Shown here one piece after another: positions 37,624 through 47,878 of a DNA stretch of 64,000 nucleotides. The notes under the pieces are model-generated. The model worked only from the letters and a program-made list of their open reading frames with translations, was not told the DNA's origin and made no database searches. Within the stretch, counting starts at the first letter, position 1. Each line of letters starts with the position of its first letter. The stretch covers positions 992,001-1,056,000 of the forward strand of contig NC_008610.1 of the NCBI RefSeq assembly GCF_000015105.1, in the 5' to 3' direction. A program made the position numbers and the translations under genes. Source of the DNA: Candidatus Ruthia magnifica str. Cm (Calyptogena magnifica) (GTDB lineage Bacteria; Pseudomonadota; Gammaproteobacteria; PS1; Pseudothioglobaceae).

Positions 37624-38152
37624 TAAACGTCTAAGAACCAAAGCCAAACACGTAAATGTGATTGATGAAACTATACAAACTTTAATCAAGGACATGTTTG
37701 AAACCATATACGCCAAAGATGGTATCGGCTTAGCTGCCACTCAAGTTGACCAACATTTACAAGTGGTGGTGATTGATTTGGAACCAAACTCGCAAGATGA
37801 CTATCAACTATTTTTAAAAAACTTCCAAAGAAGCTCACACAAGCAATCACAAAAACATCATCCTTTGTGTTTTATTAACCCAAGAATTAAAGAAAAAGAC
37901 GGGCAAGAAAAACACATCGAAGGTTGTCTATCCGTACCAGATTTTCAAGCAGAAGTGCAACGCGCTAATCATATTAAAGTTGAAGCACTCAATGAAAAAG
38001 GAGAGGTATTTACTCTGCAAGCAACAGGGTTACTTGCTATTTGTATTCAACATGAACTGGATCATTTAAAAGGTGTTTTGTTTGTTGATTATTTATCCAA
38101 ACTCAAACAAAAACGCCTATTAAAAAAAACAAAAAAAATGACTAAAAATTAG
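37595..38152 (+). CDS. def: Peptide deformylase
   Basis: Deformylase removes the N-formyl group of new proteins. The 185-residue enzyme has motif 1 GIGLAATQV, motif 2 EGCLSVP with the metal-binding Cys, and motif 3 CIQHELDHLKGVLF with the HExxH pair. It starts inside the 3' end of nadB, so translation may be coupled. A fmt gene is not beside it as it often is elsewhere. Length and motifs are those of a working enzyme. Confidence 0.95.
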   Translation: MILPILNYPDKRLRTKAKHVNVIDETIQTLIKDMFETIYAKDGIGLAATQVDQHLQVVVIDLEPNSQDDYQLFLKNFQRSSHKQSQKHHPLCFINPRIKEKDGQEKHIEGCLSVPDFQAEVQRANHIKVEALNEKGEVFTLQATGLLAICIQHELDHLKGVLFVDYLSKLKQKRLLKKTKKMTKN

Positions 38153-38169
38153 TCTGTATAAGCTTGATT

Positions 38170-38575
38170 CGCAAGTATTATTTGGAGGTAGCTACAGAGG
38201 TACAGCATTAACAACCTCAGAAATGGTGTGTAATATCACACATTAAGAATGTGGTGTATCAAATTAATATTTCAGTAATTGCCAGTGTAGATAAAGCTAA
38301 ATAAGTTCTGGAATATAGTGGTGCTATAACTGATAGGGAGACATAGTGAAACCCTTGGATTATTAATGAAATTGATCATTTTCTTAAAACTGAATAGTAT
38401 GTTCCAAACCATATCACTTAAAAGCCATTCTTAGTCATATTCAACAAATTTATAAATTTTATGACAATTTTTAGGTTTAAGACTCGCTAGAAAGCACATT
38501 TTTTGGTATGCTACGCACCTTGAATAAAAAATATGCCAGCAATTTTAGCAAAGCACTAATCTAATTAATAAGCAA
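38170..38575 (+). pseudogene. dusB: Decayed tRNA-dihydrouridine synthase B
   Basis: DusB normally precedes fis in gammaproteobacteria, and here the debris sits right before fis. Recognisable pieces: RGTALTTSEMVCNITH near 38198-38245 (N-terminal region), then INISVIASVDKAK and VLEYSGA (the ADG-D-I..P.KA...L.YTGADA block), NPWIINEIDHFLKTE (the family's GNPWIF.EI.H.L.TG), and NKFINFMTIF to ARKHIFWY with the conserved ARKH..WY. Only about 130 codons of the normal 320-330 remain and stops interrupt them, so large deletions have occurred. Confidence 0.7.
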
Positions 38576-38616
38576 AAATAATAATTCAACCTACTTGAAA
38601 AGTACCTGCAATAATT

Positions 38617-38847
38617 ATGAGCTCAACTGATTTACCAACCTGTATAAATGCAAAACTTAAACGTTATTTTAAACAATTGGATGGCGAGCAAGCAAGTGGC
38701 GTGCATAAAATGATCATTAATAATGTAGAATCTATTGTGATTAAATTTGTACTTGACTTTGTCAAAAATAATCAAAGTGAGGCTTCAAGAATTCTAAGTA
38801 TTAATCGTGGTACATTAAAGAAAAAAATCCAACGATACAAACTCTAA
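38617..38847 (+). CDS. fis: DNA-binding protein Fis
   Basis: Fis is a nucleoid protein that bends DNA and activates rRNA promoters. The 76-residue protein has the dimerising helices and a C-terminal helix-turn-helix, KNNQSEASRILSINRGTLKKKIQRYKL, where the family has 'GNQT.AA..LGINRGTLRKKL..Y'. It is shorter at the N-terminus than the 98-residue E. coli protein. The dead dusB lies upstream in its usual operon position, so fis must now be driven by a promoter within or before that remnant. Confidence 0.88.
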   Translation: MSSTDLPTCINAKLKRYFKQLDGEQASGVHKMIINNVESIVIKFVLDFVKNNQSEASRILSINRGTLKKKIQRYKL

Positions 38848-38887
38848 CACTTTATAATTATTTTTTTAACTACTTGTCAAATTTTAA

Positions 38888-40429
38888 ATGTTTATACAAC
38901 GTGCCTTAATCAGTGTTTTTGATAAAACTGGATTGATTGATTTTGCCCAATTTTTGGCAAATAAAAATATCGAAATTATTTCCACAGGTGGTACAGCCAA
39001 ACTGTTGAATAAGCATCATATTCCAGTTATTGAAGTATCAGACTACACGGGATTCCCTGAAATGATGGCAGGTCGCGTTAAAACCCTTAATCCTAAAATT
39101 CATGGAGGCATTTTAGCGCGCCGCGGGCTTGATGAGGATGTAATGGCAGAAAACGACATTAAACCAATTGACCTAGTTGTGGTTAATCTATATCCATTTC
39201 AAGAAACGATTACTAAGGCTGACTGCACGTTAAAAGATGCGATTGAAAATATTGATATTGGAGGCCCAGCAATGCTAAGATCAAGTGCCAAAAATCATAT
39301 ATCTGTTACGGTTGTAGTAGATAATACATATTATAAAAAAGTCATGAGTGAAATTAGTAAATCAGGCAATACCACGCTTGAAACTCGAATCAAACTAGCC
39401 CTTAAAACATTTGAACATACAGCAGCTTATGACGGCGCCATTGCTAATTATTTAGGCAAAGAAGAAGACGGTTTTTCTAACACCATCAATCTACAATTTA
39501 ACAAGGTTCAATCAATGCGCTATGGGGAAAATCCACACCAAAATGCTGCATTCTATGTTGAGAGTAACATCACTGAGGCTTGCGTAGCATCCTCAACACA
39601 ATGTCAAGGTAAGGAAATGTCATACAATAATATGGCAGATGCAGATGCAGCGCTTGAGTGTGCACGTAGTTTTGATGAGCCGTGTTGCGTGATTGTTAAG
39701 CACGCCAATCCATGTGGTGTTGCCGTATGTGCTAACATTTTTAATGCTTATGATAATGCTTTTAAAACCGATCCAACTTCAGCATTTGGTGGCATTATTG
39801 CCTTTAATCGTAACCTAGATAAAAAGACAGCACAACGTATTATTGAGCGTCAGTTTGTTGAAGTCATTATTGCGCCTAATGTTGATAATGACGCTAAAGA
39901 AGTGTTATCAGCCAAACAAAATATACGTGTACTAGAGTGTGGTGATTTAAACATAGAAAAACCTTCACTAGATTATAAACGTGTGACTTATGGCTTGTTA
40001 GTACAAGATAAGGACTTAGGCGTTATCACAAAAAATGATATTAAATACGTCAGTAATTTAGCACCCAATAAAGACCAAATTAAAGATTTATTATTTGCTT
40101 GGAAAGTTGCCAAAGTGGTTAAATCAAACGCCATTGTTTACGCTAAAAACCAGATGACCATTGGTGTTGGTGCGGGTCAAATGTCTAGAGTCTACTCTGC
40201 CAAAATAGCTGGCATTAAGGCAGCTGACGAATCTCTCACTATTGAAGGCTCTGTAATGGCGTCTGATGCCTTTTTCTCATTTCAGGATAGTATTGACGCA
40301 GCAGCACAAATCGGCATCAAAGCCATTATTCAACCAGGTGGCTCAATGCATGATTCCGAAGTTATAAAGGCAGCAAATAAGCATACTATTGCAATGGTAT
40401 TTACAGACATGCGCCATTTTAAACATTAG
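38888..40429 (+). CDS. purH: Bifunctional AICAR transformylase/IMP cyclohydrolase
   Basis: PurH performs the last two steps of IMP synthesis. The 513-residue protein has the N-terminal MGS-like domain ([36 protein letters not shown] with the usual 'RVKTLHP' as RVKTLNP, YPFQET), then the transformylase domain with [26 protein letters not shown] and the conserved FRDS-like SFQDSIDAA. The final 'D.R.F.H' is TDMRHFKH. purB is at 61729 in this window. Confidence 0.95.
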   Translation: MFIQRALISVFDKTGLIDFAQFLANKNIEIISTGGTAKLLNKHHIPVIEVSDYTGFPEMMAGRVKTLNPKIHGGILARRGLDEDVMAENDIKPIDLVVVNLYPFQETITKADCTLKDAIENIDIGGPAMLRSSAKNHISVTVVVDNTYYKKVMSEISKSGNTTLETRIKLALKTFEHTAAYDGAIANYLGKEEDGFSNTINLQFNKVQSMRYGENPHQNAAFYVESNITEACVASSTQCQGKEMSYNNMADADAALECARSFDEPCCVIVKHANPCGVAVCANIFNAYDNAFKTDPTSAFGGIIAFNRNLDKKTAQRIIERQFVEVIIAPNVDNDAKEVLSAKQNIRVLECGDLNIEKPSLDYKRVTYGLLVQDKDLGVITKNDIKYVSNLAPNKDQIKDLLFAWKVAKVVKSNAIVYAKNQMTIGVGAGQMSRVYSAKIAGIKAADESLTIEGSVMASDAFFSFQDSIDAAAQIGIKAIIQPGGSMHDSEVIKAANKHTIAMVFTDMRHFKH

Positions 40430-40632
40430 CTAAAAAACAACTATGTCAGTCGATAAAATTAAGGCCTATCCACAAAATACAAAATCCATCGCTAATGGTA
40501 AGCTTGATGTGCTTGCACAGGAGTAGAAAAATACTAAAGATTAAAAAGAGTGTTAGAGAATTGGCGAACATGATAAAAAAATATGAAATCCCTGATTAAA
40601 CCTAAATTTATTAATGAGGTGTTGTAGGTGCG

Positions 40633-41710
40633 CTAAAGAACTCTCACTTTAAACGACCTGCTTTTTAATTTATCACGACTTATCTTTTTTAATGCAGTTT
40701 TAACCAATTCTGAACTTACCGCAACATAAGACTACATTAATCTTACCAATTTGGTCAAAAGTAACACTCCCTTTTCCAAGTTATATCACCTGAGCGTAAT
40801 TATTGATTTTTTAAATAATACTCACTTGGTAATGGGTCAAAAATAATCCCATCCCCCAATATTTAACTCCAACACATTAAGTTTGTAAGTTTTCTCTATC
40901 ATTATACAAAGTACAAACAATACCAACAGCCTACTCTACCAGTACGACCAATGCGGTATGTACGAACTTGTTCATTATGAGCAATATTAAAATTAATCAA
41001 GTGAATCAATATCCAAATCACGAACTGCTACATCAGTTGCCATAAGAATAGGCATGCTTTTATTAGAAAATATAATCAATGCTTGATCGCATTTTCGCTG
41101 ATCAAGATAACCACTCATTACCAATACGTAAAACTTATAATAAATTAATTTATCAGTAACTTCTTGCATATCGCTTTTGGTATTACAAAAAAACTAAACT
41201 AGATTTAGACTTGTATTTTGCCAATAAAAGCTTAAAAGCCGTCAATATGCGTTCCATCCCTGCTTAATTGGTCGATTCTTCATGTGTTAATGACACCTTA
41301 ACCATAACTTCATTACGTACTATGCGATACTGGAAGTGCTATTTAGATAAGTCACATTAAATAATAAAGTTTGTTGATTGACGAATATTATTTCAATAAT
41401 ATTATCAATGAATCCTTGAAAACCCATATCTAACATACGATCTGCCTCATCAAGTATCAATATACTAACATGATTCAATTTATACCTTTTCGCAAATACT
41501 CTTCAATGCACCCAGAGCAAATCCGAACACCATAAGTTAATGAGGCGATTTGCGATCCAAAAGGTGTACTGTCATTATACAGTGCTAAAATCTTAATATT
41601 ATGAATGACTCTGACAAGTTTTTGAATTTCAATTGCTACCTGATTAACCAACTCAAAAGTTGGACACAAAACAATGGATTGTACTTTAAACGATTTAACA
41701 TCTAATTTTT
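40633..41710 (-). pseudogene. dbpA: Truncated and decayed DEAD-box helicase DbpA
   Basis: DbpA is an RNA helicase that matures 23S rRNA. The minus strand carries the middle and C-terminal parts: VKSFKVQSIVLCPTFELVNQ, GSQIASLTYGVRI, EEYLRKGI, SILILDEADRMLDMGFQ (DEAD box), SLNLV.FFCNTKSDMQEVTD, ATDVAVRDLDIDSLD, and an RNA-binding tail ending DKLKSRSFKVRVL with stop at 40633. The Q motif and Walker A at the N-terminus are missing; the sequence ends about 30 bp before ygfA. Many stops and frameshifts. The 200 bp between it and purH is not recognised. Confidence 0.75.
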
Positions 41711-41737
41711 ATAATTTAAAAGTTATAATACTTAATT

Positions 41738-42295
41738 ATGCAGGCATTAAGACTCACACTTAGACAAAAAAGACGTGCTATTAATCACAGCAACCGAGAA
41801 AAATTAGCCAAACGCTTATTATCCCAAACACAAAGATTAGTCACTTTCAAACATGGACAAAAAATTGCCATTTACCTACCAAATGACGGTGAAATTGATA
41901 CTAAATATATTTATAACTTCTTAAAAAGACAAGGCTTTAGTATCTATTTACCGATATTAGTTAATAAAAGTCTTAAATTTTCTAAAATTAATAAGCATTT
42001 CAAAAAAAATATATTTAGCATTAAAGAGCCTGTTTTTACCCAAATTTTAAGTGCCAAACAAATAAACATTATCTTTATGCCACTGGTGGGCTTTGATAAA
42101 AATAAAAATAGAATTGGTATGGGTGGTGGCTTTTATGATCGTACACTTACCTTTAAAAAACCTCAACAAAATTATAAAAATCCAAAACTTTATGGCTTGG
42201 CATTTGATTGTCAAAAAGTATACAGACTCAACGCCAATCCTTGGGACGTACCGCTTAATGCAATCATCACTCCAACAGCAATTTACACCAAATAA
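41738..42295 (+). CDS. ygfA: 5-formyltetrahydrofolate cyclo-ligase
   Basis: This enzyme converts 5-formyl-THF to 5,10-methenyl-THF with ATP. The 185-residue protein starts MQALRLTLRQKRRAINHSNR, and has IAIYLPNDGEIDTKYI and the signature MPLVGFDKNKNRIGMGGGFYDRTL, ending GLAFDCQKV and LNAIITP. In enterobacteria the 6S RNA gene ssrS precedes ygfA; here a dead dbpA lies upstream on the other strand and I cannot recognise 6S RNA. Confidence 0.9.
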   Translation: MQALRLTLRQKRRAINHSNREKLAKRLLSQTQRLVTFKHGQKIAIYLPNDGEIDTKYIYNFLKRQGFSIYLPILVNKSLKFSKINKHFKKNIFSIKEPVFTQILSAKQINIIFMPLVGFDKNKNRIGMGGGFYDRTLTFKKPQQNYKNPKLYGLAFDCQKVYRLNANPWDVPLNAIITPTAIYTK

Positions 42296-42704
42296 GCAAA
42301 AACTTTAATACTGCTTAGAATAATGGTATCTGAAACAACATACGTAAACCCTTTGAATCACGTCAACACATATCTATTACATTCATACTTTAAACCTACA
42401 TTTGCCCGTCACACTTAAGTACAAATATAAGAGGTAACATTCTAACTATTAATTTTTCATTTTATTTCTTCATACCCTCTAAAAAATACTAATGAATAAA
42501 AATTAGGCATATCTAGTATAAACAATAGGTCTTTCTAGCTCAGTAAACGCGTCATATCCAACCTATCTTACACATCAGTTTTAGTTTCATTTACGTGGCT
42601 AGTAACTGGAGGTAGTGAGACTGAAAAGTTGACGAAAGAAAACAAATCAATCAAGAGAAACTTAGAACAATAAGAAAAATTAGTAAATTTTTTTCAAGCA
42701 GCTA
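42296..42704. other. Intergenic region between convergent ygfA and ubiH-like gene
   Basis: About 410 bp. The + strand has fragments such as LVSFTWLVTGGSET and NLEQXEKLVNFFQAAIKY in one shifting frame, which look like gene debris but match nothing I recognise. No hairpin terminator is clear for either convergent gene. Confidence 0.35.
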
Positions 42705-43886
42705 TTAAATATTAAATGGTGTGTCACCTGAAGCTTGTTTTTGCAAGAAATATTTTAAAATAGGGCTTTCGTTAATAAGATTCATACCAAAACCACGTAG
42801 CCACCTAAGTGGCTCACTATTTTCTTTATAAATCCAATTAAGTCCAGTTATGGTTTTTGCCATGAGCTCATTATTCAATCTCCTAGCTCTGGCATATTTT
42901 CGTAAAACTAAATAATCACCTAAAAGTTTATTATTTGTTTGTAATTGTTGTGATAATTCTGCAACATCTAAAAAACCTAAATTAACCCCTTGACCTGCAA
43001 GAGGATGCATATTATGTGCAGCATCACCGATTAATGCCAGATTATGTTTTACATAATCTTGTGAGTTACGACCAATGAGTGGGAAAGCTTGAATGTTGCT
43101 GATAACTTTAAATCGACCAAATTTATATTCAACACCTTGGGCAAGCCTGTCAGCAAACTGCTTAGCTGAAAGTTGTATAAGCTCATCAGCTAAATGATTT
43201 TCTGCTGACCAAACAATGGATGCTTGACGTTCGCTAAAAGGCAGCAAGGCAATAATACTATCTGATAAAAAACGCTGCCAAGTTGTACTTTGAAAACTTT
43301 GTAATGATTCAATATTACAAACAATAGCTTTTTGCTGGTAATTATTCTCAATATATTCAATACCTGCCAATTCTCTAACGTTTGATTTAGTGCCATCTGC
43401 ACCAATCAATAAACCACATGTTATTTTCTGATTACTAGTTAAATCAAGCTGATAGCCATCATCAATTTTATGAATATTAGTTAATTTTGTACGAATAAAT
43501 GCAATATGGGCTTTTTCTAACTCTGTATATATTGCAGATTGTATGGCATCATTTTCAATAATATAGCCCAATTGATTAACACCCTCATTTTCTTTATTAA
43601 AATTTAAACTACCATGAGAGTTTTGATCCCAAATATACGTATCGGTGAACGCATATTTACGCTTAATTAACTCCCATACGCCAATATTTTTTAAAAATAT
43701 CTCTGATTTAGGTGTAATTGCACTAACACGTGTGTGGCACTTATCCTGCAATTCTGGATTAGGGTTATTAGGTTCAATAACAGTAATCTTTAAGCCTTTA
43801 TTAACCATAGATAAAGCAAATGCCTGTCCCACCATGCCACCACCGATAATGACAATATCATATTGCAAATTATTTTCAGGGTGCAT
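42705..43886 (-). CDS. UbiH/UbiI/UbiF-family ubiquinone FAD hydroxylase
   Basis: These monooxygenases add ring hydroxyls in ubiquinone synthesis. The 393-residue protein has the FAD-binding IIGGGMVGQAFALSMVNKG, GLLIGADGTKSNVREL and the family fingerprint LIGDAAHNMHPLAGQGVNLGFLDVAEL. UbiC at 601 supplies the head-group precursor. Which ring position it hydroxylates is not decidable from sequence. It directly abuts pmbA upstream (1-bp overlap). Confidence 0.85.
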   Translation of the reverse strand: MHPENNLQYDIVIIGGGMVGQAFALSMVNKGLKITVIEPNNPNPELQDKCHTRVSAITPKSEIFLKNIGVWELIKRKYAFTDTYIWDQNSHGSLNFNKENEGVNQLGYIIENDAIQSAIYTELEKAHIAFIRTKLTNIHKIDDGYQLDLTSNQKITCGLLIGADGTKSNVRELAGIEYIENNYQQKAIVCNIESLQSFQSTTWQRFLSDSIIALLPFSERQASIVWSAENHLADELIQLSAKQFADRLAQGVEYKFGRFKVISNIQAFPLIGRNSQDYVKHNLALIGDAAHNMHPLAGQGVNLGFLDVAELSQQLQTNNKLLGDYLVLRKYARARRLNNELMAKTITGLNWIYKENSEPLRWLRGFGMNLINESPILKYFLQKQASGDTPFNI

Positions 43887-45205
43887 TACATCTCTCCTGC
43901 GATGGTCATCTGATTCACTAAAACAGAACCAACCTTAATATTACTACGATGGTCAATATCTGAGCCAATATGTTCAACGCCTAATAGCATTTCTTTAAGA
44001 TTACCAGCAATTGTAATACCTGACACTGGGTATTGAATTTTTCCATTATCTACCCAAAAACCCAAAGCGCCACGAGAATAGTCACCCGTTATGTAATTTA
44101 CGCCTTGTCCCATCAGTTCAGTTACTAATAGCCCTTGGTGCATATCTTTAATCATCTCATCAAGACCGCCTTCAAATCCATGCCCAATCATAACATTATT
44201 TACCCCGCCTGCATTTGCTGTAGTTTTAAGACCCAACTGATTGGCTGAATATTGCCCCATAATATAACTTTGTACTTGGCCGTCTTTGACAAAATATTGT
44301 CGTCTTTTTAGCACACCATCTTGGTCAAAGGCCTTCGCACCAATGGTTTTTTTAACCAATGGATTTTCTAATAAACTAATACCACTAGGCATTATCTTTT
44401 GCTCAATACTGCCTAATAAAAATGTTGATTTTTTATATTGGCGAGCACCACTTAACGCGCCCATTAATTGTGAAAATAATCCGCAAGACAAACGTGGTGT
44501 GAAGATAATTGGGCATTTTTTCGATGTGAGCGATCTTGTTCCTAGCTTGTTAATAGCCAACTTTGCTGCTTTTTGACCTACCACTTCTGGTGATTCTAAA
44601 TCATTATTATCTAATGCCACTGTATATTCATAGGCCGTTTGCATATCCTTGTCTTGCTTAGCAATAATAGCACAATGCAATGAATGCTTAGCACTTTGTT
44701 GTGCTGCCATCATGCCATGTGAGTTTACATATAAGCCCTTGCCTTGGTAACTTGATAATTCGGCACCATCTGAGTTATCAATATACTTTTGGTCTAATGC
44801 TTTTGCTTCACAACGCATGGCCAGCTCAATACTATCACTTGAGTCTAAATCCCACGGGTAATACAAATCTAAATCAGGTGCATTAAACGCCATTAATTCT
44901 TTTGGTGCCAAACCGTTAAATTCATCATTTTGTGTGTATTTAGCAATCAAACAAGCAGATTCTATGGTCTTACTAATGCACCGTTTGCTAAAATCAACAC
45001 TAGATGCGTGTCCTTTTTTATTGCCCATATAAACATTAATATCAAAACTCTTATCTAAATGATATTCTAAAGTTTCAACCTTGCCTAATCTAACAGAGGT
45101 AGAAATACCAGAACTTGAGCTTAACAAAATTTCATAATCAGTAATATCATATTTTTTTAATAAATCAATAGTAAGTTGCGCGGTGTTTTCTAATAAGGAT
45201 GCCAT
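43886..45205 (-). CDS. pmbA: Metalloprotease PmbA (TldE)
   Basis: PmbA with TldD forms a cytoplasmic protease that matures modified peptides and degrades unfolded ones. I place the start at the ATG at 45205 (MASLLENTAQLTIDLLKKYD); the frame continues eight codons above it into the safE-like gene. The 439-residue protein has SSGISTSVRLGKVETLEYH, FTPRLSCGLFSQLMGALSG, YIMGQYSANQLGLKTTANAG and GALGFWVDNGKIQYPVSGITIAGNL, typical of TldE, which lacks the HExxxH of TldD. tldD is not in this window. Confidence 0.9.
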   Translation of the reverse strand: MASLLENTAQLTIDLLKKYDITDYEILLSSSSGISTSVRLGKVETLEYHLDKSFDINVYMGNKKGHASSVDFSKRCISKTIESACLIAKYTQNDEFNGLAPKELMAFNAPDLDLYYPWDLDSSDSIELAMRCEAKALDQKYIDNSDGAELSSYQGKGLYVNSHGMMAAQQSAKHSLHCAIIAKQDKDMQTAYEYTVALDNNDLESPEVVGQKAAKLAINKLGTRSLTSKKCPIIFTPRLSCGLFSQLMGALSGARQYKKSTFLLGSIEQKIMPSGISLLENPLVKKTIGAKAFDQDGVLKRRQYFVKDGQVQSYIMGQYSANQLGLKTTANAGGVNNVMIGHGFEGGLDEMIKDMHQGLLVTELMGQGVNYITGDYSRGALGFWVDNGKIQYPVSGITIAGNLKEMLLGVEHIGSDIDHRSNIKVGSVLVNQMTIAGEM

Positions 45206-45212
45206 GATAAAA

Positions 45213-45974
45213 TTATACCAAATAATCAAAATCTGTAGACTTGTAAAAACTCGTAACGCCTTGCGAAGGCTTTATCATACGCATGTTGTCAAATATCATA
45301 GATTTAATCGGCATCCATAATGCCATAATACCTAATATAATAATCAACAAGCCAGATAAATGCCGAACCAAAGATTTTTGAATTAAAAAACCCAGATGGG
45401 TAGATAGACTTGCCATTAACAACAAACTTGGTAATGTCCCTAGTCCAAATGTTAGCATAATTAAACCACCTTCAAGCATAGAGCCAGACAAAATAGCAAA
45501 ACTAAGCGCACCATAAACTAATCCACAAGGAATGCCCCCCCATAATAAGCCAGTAAAAAACGCACTTCTAAGGCTTCTAATTGGTAAAAAGCATCGGGTT
45601 AATGGTTGTAATTTTACCCAAAGTTTAGCGCCAAATTTTTCCAATATTTGAATACTGGATGACCAATTACCAATATATAGTCCCACCATAACCATCAACA
45701 CACCTGAAAATATTCGCAAAACCTTATCAAACATACTCATTTGTAAGGTTTGTGCCAATAGTGTACCAATTAAGCCAAAGATAGCTCCTATCAGCATATA
45801 GCTTAAAATTCTACCAAGGTTATAATTTAGATGAAAAAGTACTGCTTTTTTTGGATTATCCCTTACTTGTGGATCAAGTCCAGCACTGAGCATACCCACT
45901 ACACCACCACACATACCTAAACAGTGCACGCCACCTAATAGCCCCATTAAAAAAACACTAATAAAGATATCCAT
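45213..45974 (-). CDS. Sulfite-exporter TauE/SafE-like membrane protein (UreH/CcoH-cluster type)
   Basis: The 253-residue protein has about six membrane helices. The double motif GGVHCLGMCGGVVGMLSAG near the start and GLLWGGIPCGLVYGALSFA in the middle is characteristic of the COG2836-type proteins that often sit by cbb3 cytochrome oxidase or copper genes and are thought to help cofactor or thiol handling. A role in copper delivery or cytochrome maturation is inference. It lies between corC-like and pmbA on the minus strand, with a 1-bp overlap with the former. Confidence 0.75.
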   Translation of the reverse strand: MDIFISVFLMGLLGGVHCLGMCGGVVGMLSAGLDPQVRDNPKKAVLFHLNYNLGRILSYMLIGAIFGLIGTLLAQTLQMSMFDKVLRIFSGVLMVMVGLYIGNWSSSIQILEKFGAKLWVKLQPLTRCFLPIRSLRSAFFTGLLWGGIPCGLVYGALSFAILSGSMLEGGLIMLTFGLGTLPSLLLMASLSTHLGFLIQKSLVRHLSGLLIIILGIMALWMPIKSMIFDNMRMIKPSQGVTSFYKSTDFDYLV

Positions 45975-46822
45975 TAAGTGTTACCAGCATTCAACGAGCG
46001 CTCTACTTCAAGCAAATGAATACGTCTAGAATCCGTTTTTAAAATTTTAAAATCAAAACCTTGTAGTGATATTTCATCCATCTGCTCAGGTAAACGAGTA
46101 AAACCTTTAATTACCAAACCAGCTACCGTGTCAATATTTTCAACTTGTAATTTAACCCCAAAGAACTCATCAAATTCTTCAATAGGTATATTGGCTTTAA
46201 GCAAGAATCTACCTTCACCAAAATCAATAATACTATCTTCTTCTAAATCGTGTTCATCTTCAATCTCGCCCACAATTTGTTCTAATACATCTTCAAGAGT
46301 TACCAAGCCCGCAATTTCACCATATTCATCCATCACAATTGCCATATGTGATTTTTTTTGTTGAAAATCTCTTAATAATGCACCAAGGGTTTTGCTTTCT
46401 GGAACAAGAATAGAATCTCGTAAATATTCTTTATAATTAAACTCAGAGCGCTGATCACCTGCCAAAAACTCAAGTAAATCCTTAGCCAAAATCACACCTT
46501 GAATTTTGTTCTTATTGCTGTTAATAATTGGAAATCTAGAGTGTGAAGATTTAATCATAATATCAAGTAAATCTTTAGTAGTTGCTTGATATTCAATCAT
46601 CACCATTTTTGATTTTGGCACCATCACATCACGCACTTCTAGCTTTTCAAGCTGCATCGTACCTTCAATAATCAAGCGAGAATGGGAGTCAATGACATGA
46701 TTTTTTTCCGCCTCTTTGAGCACCTGCAAGAGCTCATCAGTTGTACGTAGTGGTGTACGCAGATAACGTTTTTTTAGCCTTTGTAAAAAGGAGGGTTTCG
46801 ATAAAGACTGTTCTTCATTCAT
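45974..46822 (-). CDS. CorC-like CBS-domain protein (Mg/Co efflux or YbeX)
   Basis: The 282-residue soluble protein has a short N-terminal region, two CBS domains (LEVRDVMVPKSKMVMIEYQA at about residues 55-75 and MAIVMDEYGEIAGLVTLEDVLEQIVGEIED), and the C-terminal CorC/HlyC transporter-associated domain (GRFLLKANIPIEEFDEFFG to KGFTRLPEQMDEISLQG). The family includes CorC/YbeX, linked to magnesium and cobalt and to ribosome maturation. It lacks membrane helices. It stands 38 bp from rnfH on the same strand. Confidence 0.85.
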   Translation of the reverse strand: MNEEQSLSKPSFLQRLKKRYLRTPLRTTDELLQVLKEAEKNHVIDSHSRLIIEGTMQLEKLEVRDVMVPKSKMVMIEYQATTKDLLDIMIKSSHSRFPIINSNKNKIQGVILAKDLLEFLAGDQRSEFNYKEYLRDSILVPESKTLGALLRDFQQKKSHMAIVMDEYGEIAGLVTLEDVLEQIVGEIEDEHDLEEDSIIDFGEGRFLLKANIPIEEFDEFFGVKLQVENIDTVAGLVIKGFTRLPEQMDEISLQGFDFKILKTDSRRIHLLEVERSLNAGNT

Positions 46823-46860
46823 TAACGTTTATGTATATCAAGGCGTTATTTTAACAAAGT

Positions 46861-47157
46861 TCAAGTTTTTTTACCACTGCGCATTTTTTTACCTTGCGCG
46901 GCCCGCTCCTTACGCACCACTTTAGGGTCAGCAATGAGTGTGCGGTAAATCTCAACTCGGTCTTTCTCTCTAAGTATTGTATCAAGTTTGGCAATTTTGC
47001 CAAAAATACCAGTTTTGTCTTTGATAAGATCAATCTGCGGATAAATATCCAATATACCAGACACCTCAATTGCTTGCTTTAAGGTCGCCCCTTCATTCAT
47101 TCTTAACTCAAGTAAAGTTTGCTTATCTCTTAAAGCGTAGGCAACCTCAATTTGCAT
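46861..47157 (-). CDS. rnfH: RnfH/RatB family ubiquitin-like protein
   Basis: The 98-residue protein starts at the ATG at 47157 ([20 protein letters not shown]) and has the conserved [52 protein letters not shown] and a basic tail. RnfH proteins are named for their position near rnf genes but their role is unclear; a toxin-antitoxin (RatB) role has been suggested and is doubtful. The frame could be read 30 codons higher, but that part lies in hisA. It overlaps the end of hisA by 11 bp. Confidence 0.85.
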   Translation of the reverse strand: MQIEVAYALRDKQTLLELRMNEGATLKQAIEVSGILDIYPQIDLIKDKTGIFGKIAKLDTILREKDRVEIYRTLIADPKVVRKERAAQGKKMRSGKKT

Positions 47158-47878
47158 CGCAAAATTGTTGTGCTTGTTTAAAATCAAGCGTTCCTTCATA
47201 AATCGCCCGTCCAATAATCGCCCCCATAATACCATGGTGCGCTTCAACTAATAATCCGAAGATATCTTCCATATTGCTAATTCCGCCTGAAGCAATGATG
47301 GGGATTGAGGTTTGTTTAGCAAGGTCAACTGTAGCCTCAATATTCACTCCCTGCATCATTCCATCACGCGCAATATCCGTATAAACAATAGAACTTACCC
47401 CATATTGTTCAAATTTTTTAGATAAATTCACCACATTCAAATCCGTTTGTTGTGTCCAACCTTGTGTTGCCACTAAGCCATCATTCGCATCCAAACCCAC
47501 AATCACCTTGCTAGGGAATTCACGACACAACTCAGACACAAATTCAGGATTTGTTACCGCCATCGTGCCAATAATCAAATAATCAATGCCTGCTTCAATA
47601 TAAGCATTCGCAATCTGCATGTTACGAATACCGCCTCCAATTTGCACCGGTAAATCAGGAAATGCTGATACAACTTCAGTTACACTAGATACATTGACAG
47701 GCCTTCCTTCAAATGCGCCATTAAGATCCACCAAGTGCACTCTGCGTGCACCTTGTTTTACCCACTGTTCCGCCATTTCAACGGGGCTGTCAGAAAATAC
47801 CGTCGTATCTTCCATCAAACCCTGTCTTAAACGAACGCATTGCCCATTTTTTAAATCTATTGCTGGAATAACAATCAT
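47147..47878 (-). CDS. hisA: Phosphoribosylformimino-5-aminoimidazole carboxamide ribotide isomerase
   Basis: HisA catalyses the Amadori rearrangement of ProFAR in histidine synthesis. The 243-residue TIM barrel has [20 protein letters not shown] with the catalytic Asp, [59 protein letters not shown], and [12 protein letters not shown]. hisF is not adjacent here. rnfH overlaps its 3' end. Confidence 0.96.
   Translation of the reverse strand: MIVIPAIDLKNGQCVRLRQGLMEDTTVFSDSPVEMAEQWVKQGARRVHLVDLNGAFEGRPVNVSSVTEVVSAFPDLPVQIGGGIRNMQIANAYIEAGIDYLIIGTMAVTNPEFVSELCREFPSKVIVGLDANDGLVATQGWTQQTDLNVVNLSKKFEQYGVSSIVYTDIARDGMMQGVNIEATVDLAKQTSIPIIASGGISNMEDIFGLLVEAHHGIMGAIIGRAIYEGTLDFKQAQQFCDAN

Noticed and set aside
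41650-41737. 6S RNA (ssrS) expected before ygfA
   Set aside because: The interval is too short and holds the end of the dbpA remnant; no 6S-like fold was apparent, though folding could not be run.
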